The notes: a model not told the origin generated them from the letters alone. A DNA stretch of 64,000 nucleotides from Thermogemmatispora aurantia (GCF_008974285.1 NZ_BKZV01000001.1:1334214-1398213), one strand, 5' to 3'; positions 26,529-36,538 are shown, numbered from the stretch's first letter. Made by a program: numbers and translations.

Positions 26529-27890
26529 ATGCAAGGCCACGGCCAACAAAAGCCTTTCCTCAAGCTGGTGATACTGATATCCTTCACCCTCGTGCTTGCC
26601 TTCAGTGGTTGCACGGGTCTACCTGGGATCAATGGCGGCCCACAGAGAAGCTCCACGACGACCGCTACGCCGCGCACGCCCACTCCCAACGCAGCAGTCG
26701 AGAGCTGTCCTCCTATCCTTTTCAGCTCCGAAGTAACCTGTTATACTCCCCTCCAGCTTCGCCAATATTATGGCATCGAGCCGTTAATCCAGCGCGGCTA
26801 TACCGGCAAGGGCCAGACCATTATCGATATCGTCTCGTTCGGCAGTCCCACCCTGCAACAGGATCTTGATGTCTTCAGCCGTCGCTTTCAGCTGCCGCTC
26901 ACCAAGGTTCAAGTGATCCAGCCAATCCAGAAGCCAGAGTACGATCCCCACCACGACAAGAGCGGCTGGGCTGGTGAAACCGAACTCGATGTAGAGATCA
27001 TCCATGCCCTGGCCCCCGAGGCTAATATTGTGGTCTTGGTCAGCCCGGTTGCCGAAACGGAAGGCACAGTTGGACTGCCCGAGTTCCGCCAGCTGATCCA
27101 GTATGCCATCGACCACCACCTGGGCACGATTGTCTCCCAAAGCTGGGGGGCTTCCGAGGTAACCCTGGAGAATGCTGCAGGTCGGCAGGAGGTGCAACAG
27201 TGGAACACCCTGCTCCAGAAGGCGACGTTAGAGGAGCATATGACTTTCTTTAGCTCATCGGGAGATCAAGGCGCCACTGACTACGCCGATTTAAATATGT
27301 CGCGGCTTTCGCCCAAGGCCACGACCAGTTTCGCCGCCGATGTGCCCTGGGTGACCAGTGTTGGAGGGACAACGTTGCTGCGCCAGGGGACCCAGATCCA
27401 CGAGATTGGCTGGAGCCAGAGCGGCGGCGGCTTCAGTGCCTTCTTCCCGGAGCCATCCTATCAGAAGTTGCTGCCCTCCTCCACGCAGGCAGCGTTCCAG
27501 GGCCGGCGTGGGGTTCCCGACGTGGCCGCTGCTGCCGATCCGAGCACTAATCTGGCTTTTTACTTCAACGGCGTCTGGGAGACAGTCGGTGGGACCAGCG
27601 CCTCCGCTCCAATGTGGGCTGCGCTAGCGGCGATTGCCAATCAGATGGCCGGTCACCCACTCGGTTTTCTGAACCCAGCCCTGTATACGCTGGCAACTAC
27701 CGCGAACTACCAGCGCGATTTCCACGATATTACTGTGGGGGATAACAGTGTTCACCAGGGGGTGAATGTCCCTGGCTACCTTGCTGGAACAGGTTGGGAT
27801 GCTGTGACCGGGCTAGGCAGCCCCAATGCTCAATACCTGATTCCTGATCTGATTCGCACCCAGGCCACACTGGCAGCGGCAGGTCAATAA
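26529..27890 (+). CDS. Secreted S53 (sedolisin/kumamolisin-type) serine-carboxyl protease, apparent lipoprotein
   Basis: 453 residues from the ATG at 26529 (AAGGAG upstream). The N-terminal signal ends in FSGC (Cys28), a possible lipobox, followed by a Ser/Thr/Pro linker. The catalytic domain begins at about residue 70. The sedolisin triad is visible: Glu150 and Asp154 (GETELD), Ser in GGTSASAPMWAA, and the oxyanion Asp in SSGDQGA. A C-terminal calcium-site-like region reads FHDITVGDN ... GWDAVTGLGSPN. The long inhibitory propeptide (about 180 residues) of kumamolisin-type enzymes is absent. Predicted role: extracellular protein breakdown at acidic pH. It is divergent from a CHAP gene. Confidence 0.87.
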   Translation: MQGHGQQKPFLKLVILISFTLVLAFSGCTGLPGINGGPQRSSTTTATPRTPTPNAAVESCPPILFSSEVTCYTPLQLRQYYGIEPLIQRGYTGKGQTIIDIVSFGSPTLQQDLDVFSRRFQLPLTKVQVIQPIQKPEYDPHHDKSGWAGETELDVEIIHALAPEANIVVLVSPVAETEGTVGLPEFRQLIQYAIDHHLGTIVSQSWGASEVTLENAAGRQEVQQWNTLLQKATLEEHMTFFSSSGDQGATDYADLNMSRLSPKATTSFAADVPWVTSVGGTTLLRQGTQIHEIGWSQSGGGFSAFFPEPSYQKLLPSSTQAAFQGRRGVPDVAAAADPSTNLAFYFNGVWETVGGTSASAPMWAALAAIANQMAGHPLGFLNPALYTLATTANYQRDFHDITVGDNSVHQGVNVPGYLAGTGWDAVTGLGSPNAQYLIPDLIRTQATLAAAGQ

Positions 27891-28001
27891 AATCCCCGGC
27901 CTGCCGCTGGCCAGAGGCAGAGGCGGGCTGAACGCAAGGCCGGCGAACCCGGAAACACTTAGTTCCAGGTTCGCTCTCTGCTCAGTCAAAGCCAGGCGCT
28001 C

Positions 28002-29075
28002 TCAAAGTAGGCCCTTGCTGACACATAGCTCCGCATTTAAAAGGGAGCCACCCGCCGCACCGCGGATGGTATTATGGCCCAGCGCGACAAATTTATAGCT
28101 CAAGACGGGACAGGGACGCAGGCGCCCTAGCGTGACCGCCATTCCTCGACCCGCATCGCGATCATGGAGTGTCTGTGGACGATCTTCCTCGCGACGATAG
28201 ATCAGCGGCGGCACGGGAGCGCTCGGCAGCCGCAGACGTTGAGGTTCAGGCAGGAAATGCTCCCAGGCCGCGATCACCTCTTCAGGCGAGGCTGGACGCT
28301 CCAGCTCGACACTCACGCATTCCAGATGGCCCTCGCGCGTGGCGATACGATTGCAATGCGCGCTCACGACCAATGGCGCCATGCTGAAACCACTCGCTTC
28401 GTGCCACTCGCCCAGCATCTTGAGTGTCTCGCTCTCAACCTTCGGCTCTTCACCGGAGATGAAGGGGATGGCATTGTCGAGAATATCGTAGGAGGGTAGA
28501 CCCGGATAGCCAGCCCCCGAGATCGCCTGCAGCGTCGTCACCAGAACTTTGCGTATGCCAAAGGTTTGCTGCAAGGGCTTGAGCGCCATCACCAACGGGG
28601 TGGCCGAACAATTGGGATTGGTCACAATGCAGCCGCTCCAGCCTCGGCGCTTGCGCTGCTCTTGGATGGCCAGGGCATGCTCAGCATTGACCTCGGGCAC
28701 CAATAGCGGCACATCGGGTTCCATGCGATAGGTCTTGGCATTGCTAAAGACGGCCACACCAGCCTGTGCAAAAGCAGCCTCGACCTCGCCGGCGACCTCA
28801 GCCGGCAGAGCCGAGAAGGCAATCTTGACCTCGGGCAGAGCCTCCGGGCGGCAGGGCAAGACCGGCAGTCGGGCCACCTGCTCGGGCATGCTGCTTCCAA
28901 GACGCCAGCGCGCTACCTCGCCATAGGGGCGGCTCCTGTGTACGTCAGAGGCCGCCAGGGCTACCAGTTCAAACCAGGGATGGCCTTGTAACAGCTCGAT
29001 AAAGCGCTGCCCTACCATACCAGTCGCCCCGAGTACCGCCACCGGAAGACGTTGTTGTATCTGTTGCATTGTCAA
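28002..29075 (-). CDS. asd: Aspartate-semialdehyde dehydrogenase
   Basis: NADP-dependent reduction of aspartyl phosphate to aspartate semialdehyde, the branch point to Met, Thr and Lys. 357 residues. The N-terminal nucleotide loop is GATGMVGQRFIELL; NPNCSATP carries the catalytic Cys; ISGAGYPG and SAHCNRIATREGHLE carry substrate and catalytic His residues. The NPNCSATPLV type places it in the archaeal/fungal-like ASADH branch. Start uncertain: TTG at 29075 is well spaced from AAAGGAGG; ATG at 29069 is less so. Last gene of the methionine operon, 51 bases or less after aspartate kinase. Confidence 0.93.
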   Translation of the reverse strand: MTMQQIQQRLPVAVLGATGMVGQRFIELLQGHPWFELVALAASDVHRSRPYGEVARWRLGSSMPEQVARLPVLPCRPEALPEVKIAFSALPAEVAGEVEAAFAQAGVAVFSNAKTYRMEPDVPLLVPEVNAEHALAIQEQRKRRGWSGCIVTNPNCSATPLVMALKPLQQTFGIRKVLVTTLQAISGAGYPGLPSYDILDNAIPFISGEEPKVESETLKMLGEWHEASGFSMAPLVVSAHCNRIATREGHLECVSVELERPASPEEVIAAWEHFLPEPQRLRLPSAPVPPLIYRREEDRPQTLHDRDAGRGMAVTLGRLRPCPVLSYKFVALGHNTIRGAAGGSLLNAELCVSKGLL

Positions 29076-29126
29076 GGCATCCTCCTTTGCCCATGCCTTC
29101 TACTCGCGCATCCTCTCTATCCCAGC

Positions 29127-30602
29127 CTAGCGGGCTTTCAGCGCTTCCAGACGCTTTCCATGAGCTGGAGGGCGCACTAGAGGGATCACCGGCGCGATCA
29201 AATCGCGATGGAGGCAGCGCAGAGCACGCTCGCTGTCGCCATCCTCAATGATGAGAATAATGCCCTGCTCGGAAGCTCCCTGGGAGATAATCGGAATGCG
29301 CTCGCGCGCTAGCGCGCTAATAGCGCGGGCTGGACTCATCGGATCGCTCGTGAAGCCGGAGCCGAGGCAGGCACAGGCAGCCAGGCCTGGACGACAGCTG
29401 ACACGCCAGTGCCCCAGGTCGTGCTGAAGCAAGGAGACGACTGAGGCCGCGGCCTGCTCTTCGACCATGAACGAGAGATGGTGGCCGGAAGAGGAGCAGA
29501 TGGCCACGGGGGCAGCCCCGACACGAGCCGCCAGGGCAAAGACCTGACCAGCGTTCTCGGGCGCCCCAAACATGTTGGTACTCTCGACAGTCACCAGAGC
29601 CAGGCGCCGCCGAACAGTGATGGCCGTCGCGCCACTGTGATACTTGCCCTCTGGTCCAATGAGCGTGCCCTGCATCTGAGGACGGAAGGTGTTACGCACG
29701 CGCACGGGGATATTGCGCTGGGCTACCGGGATCAGAGTGCGCGGATGCAAGACTTTGGCGCCAAACCAGGAGAGGCGCGCCGCCTCCGCATAGGTCAAGG
29801 CCGGCAGCAGACGCGCATTGGCGACGATGCGCGGGTCGGCAGACATAACCCCGTCCACATCGGTGTAGATAGCCACCTCGCCGCAGTCAATGGCGGCCCC
29901 GATGACAGTGGCAGAGTAGTCGGAGCCGTTGCGCCCCAGGGTTGTGACTAGCCCAGCACGCGTGCGACCGATGAAGCCCGGCACCACCGGTACTGTCCGT
30001 TCCTGAAGCAGTGGCTGGAGCAACAGCTGCGCACGAGCACGCGTTTCCTCTTCTAGAGGCTCTGCGCCAATGACAGCGCCCGGCTCGCTCGGCGCGCTGC
30101 CCTGCGGCTCTCCCGTTACAATAACTTCTTCACGCACCGGGTTCGCTGTTACTCCCGGCAGGCCAAGGTCATTGATGGCGGCAGCCAGCAAGAGCACAGA
30201 CAGGCGCTCCCCCCAGGCAGCCACTGCGTCAACATAGTCCTCGCAGCTAGCGGCCTCACGCTCCAGTCCGGCCAGCGCCTGCTCTAGAGCAGCGTTGAGC
30301 TCCGCCAGACGCTTTCCATCATGGACAGCCTTCTCAGCGGCCTGAAGGTGCCGCTCACGTAGAGCCGCCAACTCGCGACGCCATTCATGGCTCTCACTAC
30401 GACGGGCATGATGGGCAATGCGCAGCAGCTGATCCGTAATGCCTGACATCGCTGAGACTACAACGACGGGAAAAGGCGCAGCCTCGTCGAGAGCTTTAGT
30501 GGCTGCCTGAGCTACAATCTGGGCAACACGGCGAATACGATCGCCACTACCAACAGAGGTACCACCGAACTTTAGCACACAGAGCGAACACTCAACATCC
30601 AT
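29127..30602 (-). CDS. lysC: Aspartate kinase
   Basis: Phosphorylates aspartate, the first step of the aspartate amino-acid family. 491 residues from ATG 30602 (MDVECSLCVLKFGGTSVG), AAAGGG upstream. The KFGGTSVGSG motif, VVVSAMSG, GRNGSDYSATVIG and YTDVDGVMSADPRIV are the kinase core. The C-terminal 150 residues are two ACT domains (LVTVESTNMFGAPENAG ..., CACLGSGFTS ...), the usual feedback-inhibitor site. Monofunctional: no homoserine dehydrogenase part. Because it sits behind SAM-I and Met T-box elements in the metX-metY operon, it is probably the methionine-tuned isozyme; whether it is feedback-inhibited by Lys, Thr or Met is not visible. The symbol lysC is by analogy. Confidence 0.93.
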   Translation of the reverse strand: MDVECSLCVLKFGGTSVGSGDRIRRVAQIVAQAATKALDEAAPFPVVVVSAMSGITDQLLRIAHHARRSESHEWRRELAALRERHLQAAEKAVHDGKRLAELNAALEQALAGLEREAASCEDYVDAVAAWGERLSVLLLAAAINDLGLPGVTANPVREEVIVTGEPQGSAPSEPGAVIGAEPLEEETRARAQLLLQPLLQERTVPVVPGFIGRTRAGLVTTLGRNGSDYSATVIGAAIDCGEVAIYTDVDGVMSADPRIVANARLLPALTYAEAARLSWFGAKVLHPRTLIPVAQRNIPVRVRNTFRPQMQGTLIGPEGKYHSGATAITVRRRLALVTVESTNMFGAPENAGQVFALAARVGAAPVAICSSSGHHLSFMVEEQAAASVVSLLQHDLGHWRVSCRPGLAACACLGSGFTSDPMSPARAISALARERIPIISQGASEQGIILIIEDGDSERALRCLHRDLIAPVIPLVRPPAHGKRLEALKAR

Positions 30603-30657
30603 TGACAATCACCCTTTATCTCCCAGGCGAGACACCTCTTGCTTGCCTCGCTTCTTC

Positions 30658-32013
<1,356 letters not shown>

Positions 32014-32110
32014 CTAACGACAGGCCGCCACCGCAGGGACGGACAGAAGAACCGACGACGCTTCGGACACTTCGGACAAGGGAACGGGCGCCCGGCAATG
32101 CGCGGCTTGA

Positions 32111-33259
32111 TCAGGTTTCCAGCCAGCGCAGAGCAGCGTTCATCTGCTCCCACTCTTTCAAGAAAGCATCATGGCCATGAGGAGAATCCAACTCGACATA
32201 GGTCGCCTCTCCTCCAAGCGCTCGAACACGCTCGGCCAGCCAGCGGACCCGGGCCGCCGGAAAGAGAAAATCAGAGCGGATGCCGATAAAGAGCGCGCGG
32301 CTGCGAATACGAGTAAGAGCCGTATCGAGAGAAGGATAGCCCTCACTGACATCGTAGAGATCCATCGCGCGGCTCAGATATAGATATGTATTGGCGTCGA
32401 AGCGCCGCACCAGGGAATTACCCTGATAATACAGATAATTCTCTACATCGAAGCGCTTTCCCAGACTTGGAGTGCGGGTCGGTGAAGGCACTTCACCAGC
32501 GCGAGCCGGGCGACGGGAGAAGCGCAGCTCCATTGCCTCTTCACTCTGGTAAGTGATCATGCCAAGCATACGTGCGATGGCCAGGCCGGCATCGGGTCCC
32601 TGACCGGGTGGGTAATCACCGCCCTGCCAGCGCGGGTCCAGCATAATGGCCTGGCGCCCCACCTCGCTGAAGGCAATAGCCTGAGCTGTCAACGCCGCCG
32701 TCGCTGCCACCACGATGACCTTCTCCACCAGCTCCGGGTAGCAAACTGCCCACTCCAGCGCCTGCTGTCCACCGATCGAGCCGCCGGCCACAATCAAGCG
32801 CCGAATGCCCAGGTGCTCTATCAGGCGGCGCTGGGCATGGACCATATCACGGATCGTGACCAGCGGGAAACGCATGCCGTAGGGTCGCCCCGTGCTCGGA
32901 TCGATCGACGAAGGACCAGTACTGCCATAGCAGCCGCCGAGCACGTTTGAGCAGACGACAAAGTAGCGCGACGTATCGAAGGGCCGGCCCGGGCCGATCA
33001 GCGGGTTCCACCAGGCGGCCTTCGGGTCGTCCGGGTGCTCAGGATCATGGGCATGCGAACTGCCCGTCAGGGCATGGGCAATCAGGATGGCATTGTCGCC
33101 TGCCGCGTTGAGGCGCCCCCAGGTTTCGTACGCCAGCGTCACGGGGCCAAAACGGCCACCGTACTGAAGCGGCAACGAGTCAAAGGTATAGCTTTGCAAG
33201 TGATTCACAGGAGCAGGCTGTGTACCTGTCACCACACTGTGCTCGACGCGAGCCACCAT
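32111..33259 (-). CDS. metX: Homoserine O-acetyltransferase
   Basis: Activates homoserine with acetyl-CoA, making the substrate of metY. An alpha/beta hydrolase of 382 residues. Start ATG 33259 lies 7 bases after AGGAG; GTG 33265 is the alternative. Signatures: AYETWGRLNA, LTGSSHA, WWNPLIGPGRPFDT, GGCYGSTGP, nucleophile elbow GGSIGGQQALEWA (Ser) and the C-terminal GHDAFLKE (His). Strictly, acetyl versus succinyl choice depends on a few residues, so homoserine acyltransferase is the safe reading. First gene behind the SAM-I/T-box leader. Confidence 0.92.
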   Translation of the reverse strand: MVARVEHSVVTGTQPAPVNHLQSYTFDSLPLQYGGRFGPVTLAYETWGRLNAAGDNAILIAHALTGSSHAHDPEHPDDPKAAWWNPLIGPGRPFDTSRYFVVCSNVLGGCYGSTGPSSIDPSTGRPYGMRFPLVTIRDMVHAQRRLIEHLGIRRLIVAGGSIGGQQALEWAVCYPELVEKVIVVAATAALTAQAIAFSEVGRQAIMLDPRWQGGDYPPGQGPDAGLAIARMLGMITYQSEEAMELRFSRRPARAGEVPSPTRTPSLGKRFDVENYLYYQGNSLVRRFDANTYLYLSRAMDLYDVSEGYPSLDTALTRIRSRALFIGIRSDFLFPAARVRWLAERVRALGGEATYVELDSPHGHDAFLKEWEQMNAALRWLET

Positions 33260-33284
33260 GTGCACACTCCTTGCAACAAAAAGG

Positions 33285-33745
33285 GAACAAAAAAACCCTC
33301 ACCCTACCCAGGGGCGAGGGACAGTCTCTTCGCGGTACCACCCTGTTTTGCCAGCGCCTCACGACGCTGACCTTGGAGTGTTGCCAAGCCGCAGGTCCCC
33401 AGGCTCAACCATGACCTTGCATCAGAGCGCAGCCCAACTCAGGCGGTTTCCTTCCTCTGGCTACTCTTGGCCCGGCTCAGATCTCAGCTGTCGGGCTGAC
33501 CGAACCATCCAAGGCCGCATCTTGCCCAGGATGCAGCTCGCTCGCAACACTGCAGCTTGTAACGGAGCCACCCGGCACAGTCTACTCGCCCGCCCAAGGC
33601 GGGCCTTCAACCTGCAACTCGGAGGGCATTTTCAACGCCGCCGCAGCGCCGGCATCTCAGCGCCGCCGACTCTCTGTAGCCGCATACGACGTCTACTCGT
33701 CCTCGTCAACGTTATTCTCGATTCGATTGACCGCTAGACGACTGG
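33285..33745 (-). ncRNA. T-box leader, probable Met specifier, with Rho-independent terminator
   Basis: Read on the minus strand, the exact T-box core AGGGTGGTACCGCG (33331-33344) is followed by GTCCCT antiterminator pairing and then a terminator: stem CCCTCGCCC / GGGTGAGGG (33296-33320) plus a seven-T run (33289-33295). Upstream are Stem I signs: an AGTA loop-E element (33694-33697), AGAGAG (about 33670-33675), and a GAAAATGCC specifier loop offering ATG (Met) at 33627-33629. A Stem II/IIA-B-like block with AGTAGA and CCGTTA follows. The bulge TGGT would pair with ACCA of tRNA-Met. The tRNA choice follows from the downstream genes and the ATG; other ATGs exist, so the exact specifier is inferred. 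Confidence 0.88.
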
Positions 33746-33780
33746 TGAGCACACTCGTACCCGCCCGGTACGCGGGGCAA

Positions 33781-33943
33781 GAAAAAACCCCTTTTTGTGA
33801 AAAGGGGTCTTTAGCATCATTGCCAGGTTCCCCTCATCTTGCGGAACAGTGTTCCGCCGGAATTGGCACCTTACCAGCAGCTCTGCTGGCGGGTTGCCGG
33901 GCTTCACAGGGCCGTCTCCCTCCACCCGTCTTGATGAGAGCGC
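33781..33943 (-). ncRNA. SAM-I (S-box) riboswitch with its own terminator
   Basis: Minus strand: P1 CTCATC / GATGAG (33933-33938 with 33833-33838), the conserved GGGTGGAGGGA core, GAAGCCCGGCAACC, and GGTGCCAATTCC followed by a GGCGGAAC/GTTCCGC P4 hairpin. All SAM-I landmarks are in order. After the aptamer comes a terminator: CCCCTTTT / AAAAGGGG with a TTTTTT run (33781-33810). SAM binding should switch transcription off before the T-box is reached. Confidence 0.95.
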
Positions 33944-33988
33944 TAACCGCGTCGGTTCAATTGTTCGGGTACATTATAGTTGTTAGTT

Positions 33989-34017
33989 AGTATAGCGGAG
34001 ATGGCTGGAGCTGTCAA
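33989..34017 (-). promoter_or_regulatory. Promoter of the metX operon
   Basis: TTGACA (34012-34017), 17 bases, TATACT (33989-33994) on the minus strand; a near-consensus promoter about 40 bases before the SAM-I aptamer. A second TATAAT lies just downstream in the leader. Confidence 0.8.
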
Positions 34018-34151
34018 GGGTCAGCATGGCACTGGTTGTTCTGCGGCCTGGCCGCTTCTCGACCACGCCAGGCTGCTTGTCAGCTGGGCGGAGATGAGCG
34101 GGCCAGGTTGGTATGGACACCAAGAGAAGAGAGAAGGACGAAAGGAAGGCT

Positions 34152-34802
34152 ATGAATCAATCGAGATCTGAACCAATGTTGTTATCTGCAGAAAAGGCAG
34201 CCGAGGCTTGCCAGGTTCTGGCACGAGCTTTCCAACATGATCCGCTGATGGTTTTTGTGCTTCCTGAGGAGAGGCGCCGCGCCGTTGTGCTGCCCGGCCT
34301 TTTTTCCATGACGGTCCACTATTGCCTGCGCTACGGTCAGGTCTATGCCTCACCGGGCCTGGAAGGGATCGCCTGCTGGCTACCACCCGGCGAGACAACC
34401 CCTACACTGGAGCGCCTCTTGAGCATCGGCCTGCGCTTTTCTCCCTTGCGCGTCGGCCTGGGCGGTCTTTGGCGGATCGGCCTGGCCGAGCGCTATGCCG
34501 CCCGTCAGCATGCGCTGCACACACATGGGCCACACTGGTATCTCTGGGCCTTGGGTGTTGATCCTCCTTACCAGGGCCAGGGAATCGGCAGCGCTTTGCT
34601 GAAGGTTGTCTTCCAGCAGGCCGACGCCCGCCACCTCCCTTGCTACCTGGAAACCCAGAATCCGCGCAACGTCGGCTTTTACGAGAGGCATGGCTTCCGC
34701 GTGGTCAGCGAGACGCCGATTCCCCACGGCCAGGGCCTGCGCCTGTGGGCCATGCTGCGCGAGGCTCCATCCACCATGCCCTCCTCCCCTTCTCAGTCTT
34801 AG
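34152..34802 (+). CDS. GNAT-family N-acetyltransferase
   Basis: 216 residues from ATG 34152, which follows AAGGAAGG. The GNAT core is clear at the C-terminal half: LWALGVDPPYQGQGIGSALL (motif A, acetyl-CoA pyrophosphate loop Q-x2-G-x-G/A) and ETQNPRNVGFYERHGFRVV (motif B). The N-terminal half (AFQHDPLMVFVLPEE) is the usual variable substrate part. The acceptor is unknown. The stop overlaps the convergent small membrane gene by 3 nt. Confidence 0.85.
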   Translation: MNQSRSEPMLLSAEKAAEACQVLARAFQHDPLMVFVLPEERRRAVVLPGLFSMTVHYCLRYGQVYASPGLEGIACWLPPGETTPTLERLLSIGLRFSPLRVGLGGLWRIGLAERYAARQHALHTHGPHWYLWALGVDPPYQGQGIGSALLKVVFQQADARHLPCYLETQNPRNVGFYERHGFRVVSETPIPHGQGLRLWAMLREAPSTMPSSPSQS

Positions 34803-35041
34803 CGCGTCCCATAGCTCGGCTGGCCAAAGGCAACATGATGACGCCGCTGACCAAAGAGCAGGTAGAGAAACGGCCCAAGGAACGGGATGAACCAGATGAC
34901 CGCCAGCCAGAGGAGCTTGCCAGCGGTCGAATGGCCATCCTCTAAAATCATGAATGTCTCGATAATGTGCCCAACAATTGGCACAAAGACGATTATGAGA
35001 AAGAGCAGTGAATTGAATAAACATCCACGCTCACCGGACAT
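34799..35041 (-). CDS. Small PLDc_N-type membrane protein
   Basis: 80 residues, two hydrophobic helices (about 9-30 and 42-62) with KLLWLAVIWFIPFLGPFLYLLFG, the phospholipase-D-nuclease N-terminal (PLDc_N) signature, but no nuclease domain. The family function is unknown; it may be an anti-holin-like or regulatory membrane protein. AAGGAGG lies 4 bases before the ATG. It overlaps the convergent GNAT stop by 3 nt. Confidence 0.75.
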   Translation of the reverse strand: MSGERGCLFNSLLFLIIVFVPIVGHIIETFMILEDGHSTAGKLLWLAVIWFIPFLGPFLYLLFGQRRHHVAFGQPSYGTR

Positions 35042-35369
35042 ATCGCCTCCTTAGGTAAAACCGCTTATGCAGGCCAACAGGGCAGAGCAGGTCCCGCTAG
35101 CGATTAACCTGCTCCTGCCCTCCGCACCACTTCTGAATGATCTGCACCTCTTTGAGAAAGAAGTCCAGGGGGGGAAAATGGGCCTGATACGCCTCACCAG
35201 CAGCCCACTCTCCAAGAGCATGTTCTCTTCGCCTGGTTCTCTCCTCCAAAGACACGGATCAGCCAGCCAGAAGGTGACAGGTCGGAGAGAGGCGAGGCCA
35301 GAAGAAGCGGCAATGGAGCCGAGGGGGAGGGCAACACAGGGGAGAGCGTGAGAAAGAGCAGGTGTCTGC
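35042..35369. other. Intergenic region with a long hairpin
   Basis: This 328-base spacer is upstream of the PLDc_N gene. It has an inverted repeat at 35080-35120 (GGGCAGAGCAGGT / ACCTGCT-C-CTGCCC, one-base bulge). On the minus strand the hairpin is followed by TGTTGG rather than a T run, so it may be a weak terminator for the FemX-like gene or a regulatory stem. No gene is seen. Confidence 0.4.
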
Positions 35370-36416
35370 CTAGAGGGCAAGGCGCTTGCCAAGGAGGCGC
35401 CGTGTCAGATTCATGCTGAGCGGGCGATACACGTACTCATAGCCGCCGAGGAAGCGCACTACCTCGCCACCCCAGCCGCGCTTGAAGCGGTAGACACCCG
35501 CTAGCGGCTCGTGCTCGTCTTCGGTTTCAGGAATACCCCACAGGTCGTAACGGACAGCCCCAGCGGCGCGGGCCCGACGCATTGCCTCCCACTGGAGCAA
35601 ATAATTGGGCATAAGCTGGCGCAGCTCGTTGCTGGAGGCCCCATAGAGATAGAGCGCCTCACGCCCCATGCGTCCCACAAAGATCCCAGCTAAGAGCTGT
35701 CCCTCATACTCGGCAAGCAGCAAATCAAGCTGATTGCGGGGAGCGAGAATCAGCCAGGCGTGCTCATAGTACTCGTAGTGATGGATACCAAAGCCATCGC
35801 GCGCTGCCGTGATCTTCAATAGCTCATACCAGGCGCGCACATCCTCAAGGGTCTGAGCCTCGCGCACCCTGACACCTCGTCGGGCAGCCAGACGCAGATT
35901 ATAGCGCCACTTCTCCTTCATACGAGCCAGGAGTGTCTCCTCGTCAGCGTCTAGATCAACTATGATTGTGCGCAGCGGCTGAATAGTGCGCACAGGGCGG
36001 AAGCCGGAGGACAGCAGGCGGTGTGCCACTCGTTCTCCCAGCTCAGTGCCCGCCAGCAGGGGTGGCTCCAGGCGCAGAGCTAAGGCCCCACGTCGGCGCA
36101 GCAGACGATGGAGAGCTGTCCAGAAAGCGCTGCAGCTTTCCTCATGAGACCAGTCGAGCACAGGGCCGCGAGGAATGTAGGCCAGATGCCCACACCAGTA
36201 CGGCATCTGAGGAGCGCCGCGGCAGAGCACCTGAGCAGCAGCCACTATGCGTCCCGTCGACCGCTCGCAGAGCGCCAGACGCAGAGGTTGCCAGCCAGCC
36301 TCGGCCTTTAGCTCACCCCAGCCCCAGCTTTGCAACAGGTGGCCGTCGTGTTCCTCCAGAAAGCTATCCCAGACCCGGCGCTCGTCAATCCTCTTCAAGA
36401 GATAACCTTGCTTCAT
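35370..36416 (-). CDS. FemAB/FemX-like peptidyltransferase (lipid II-bridging enzyme)
   Basis: 348 residues of the FemAB (double-GNAT) family: HLLQSWGWGELKAEAGWQP at the N-terminus, GPVLDW, then ARMKEKWRYNLRLAARRGVRVRE and the second GNAT lobe LLLAEYEGQLLAGIFV ... LYLYGASSNELRQLMPNYLLQWEAMRRA ... YDLWGIP, ending with FKRGWGGEVVRFLGGYEYVY. These enzymes add amino acids from aminoacyl-tRNA to lipid II to build interpeptide bridges, at the cytoplasmic membrane face. ATG 36416 is the first in-frame start after a promoter whose -10 ends 8 bases away, so the mRNA is predicted leaderless; the frame extends upstream but crosses the promoter. Confidence 0.9.
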   Translation of the reverse strand: MKQGYLLKRIDERRVWDSFLEEHDGHLLQSWGWGELKAEAGWQPLRLALCERSTGRIVAAAQVLCRGAPQMPYWCGHLAYIPRGPVLDWSHEESCSAFWTALHRLLRRRGALALRLEPPLLAGTELGERVAHRLLSSGFRPVRTIQPLRTIIVDLDADEETLLARMKEKWRYNLRLAARRGVRVREAQTLEDVRAWYELLKITAARDGFGIHHYEYYEHAWLILAPRNQLDLLLAEYEGQLLAGIFVGRMGREALYLYGASSNELRQLMPNYLLQWEAMRRARAAGAVRYDLWGIPETEDEHEPLAGVYRFKRGWGGEVVRFLGGYEYVYRPLSMNLTRRLLGKRLAL

Positions 36417-36423
36417 GAGCCTT

Positions 36424-36452
36424 ATTGTATCATGCTCAGCGCTCTCGACAAG
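36424..36452 (-). promoter_or_regulatory. Promoter of the FemX-like gene; predicted leaderless transcript
   Basis: TGATACAAT extended -10 (TACAAT 36424-36429) with TTGTCG about 16 bases further upstream. Initiation should fall at or within two bases of the start codon at 36416. Confidence 0.5.
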
Positions 36453-36529
36453 AGAGCAGTTCGTCCCGGGAGGAGCCTGGCTGGCAACAGGAGGCCCGGT
36501 CAGGGAGAGCGTACAGGCTGGCACAGCAA

Positions 36530-36538
36530 TGATATAAT
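36530..36538 (+). promoter_or_regulatory. Candidate promoter of the trkA pair
   Basis: TGATATAAT (36530-36538), an extended perfect -10 with no clear -35. Leader of about 130 nt. It diverges from the FemX-like gene's promoter. Confidence 0.5.

Noticed and set aside
33258-33737. 159-codon plus-strand frame
   Set aside because: It is the complement of the T-box leader RNA; low-complexity translation.
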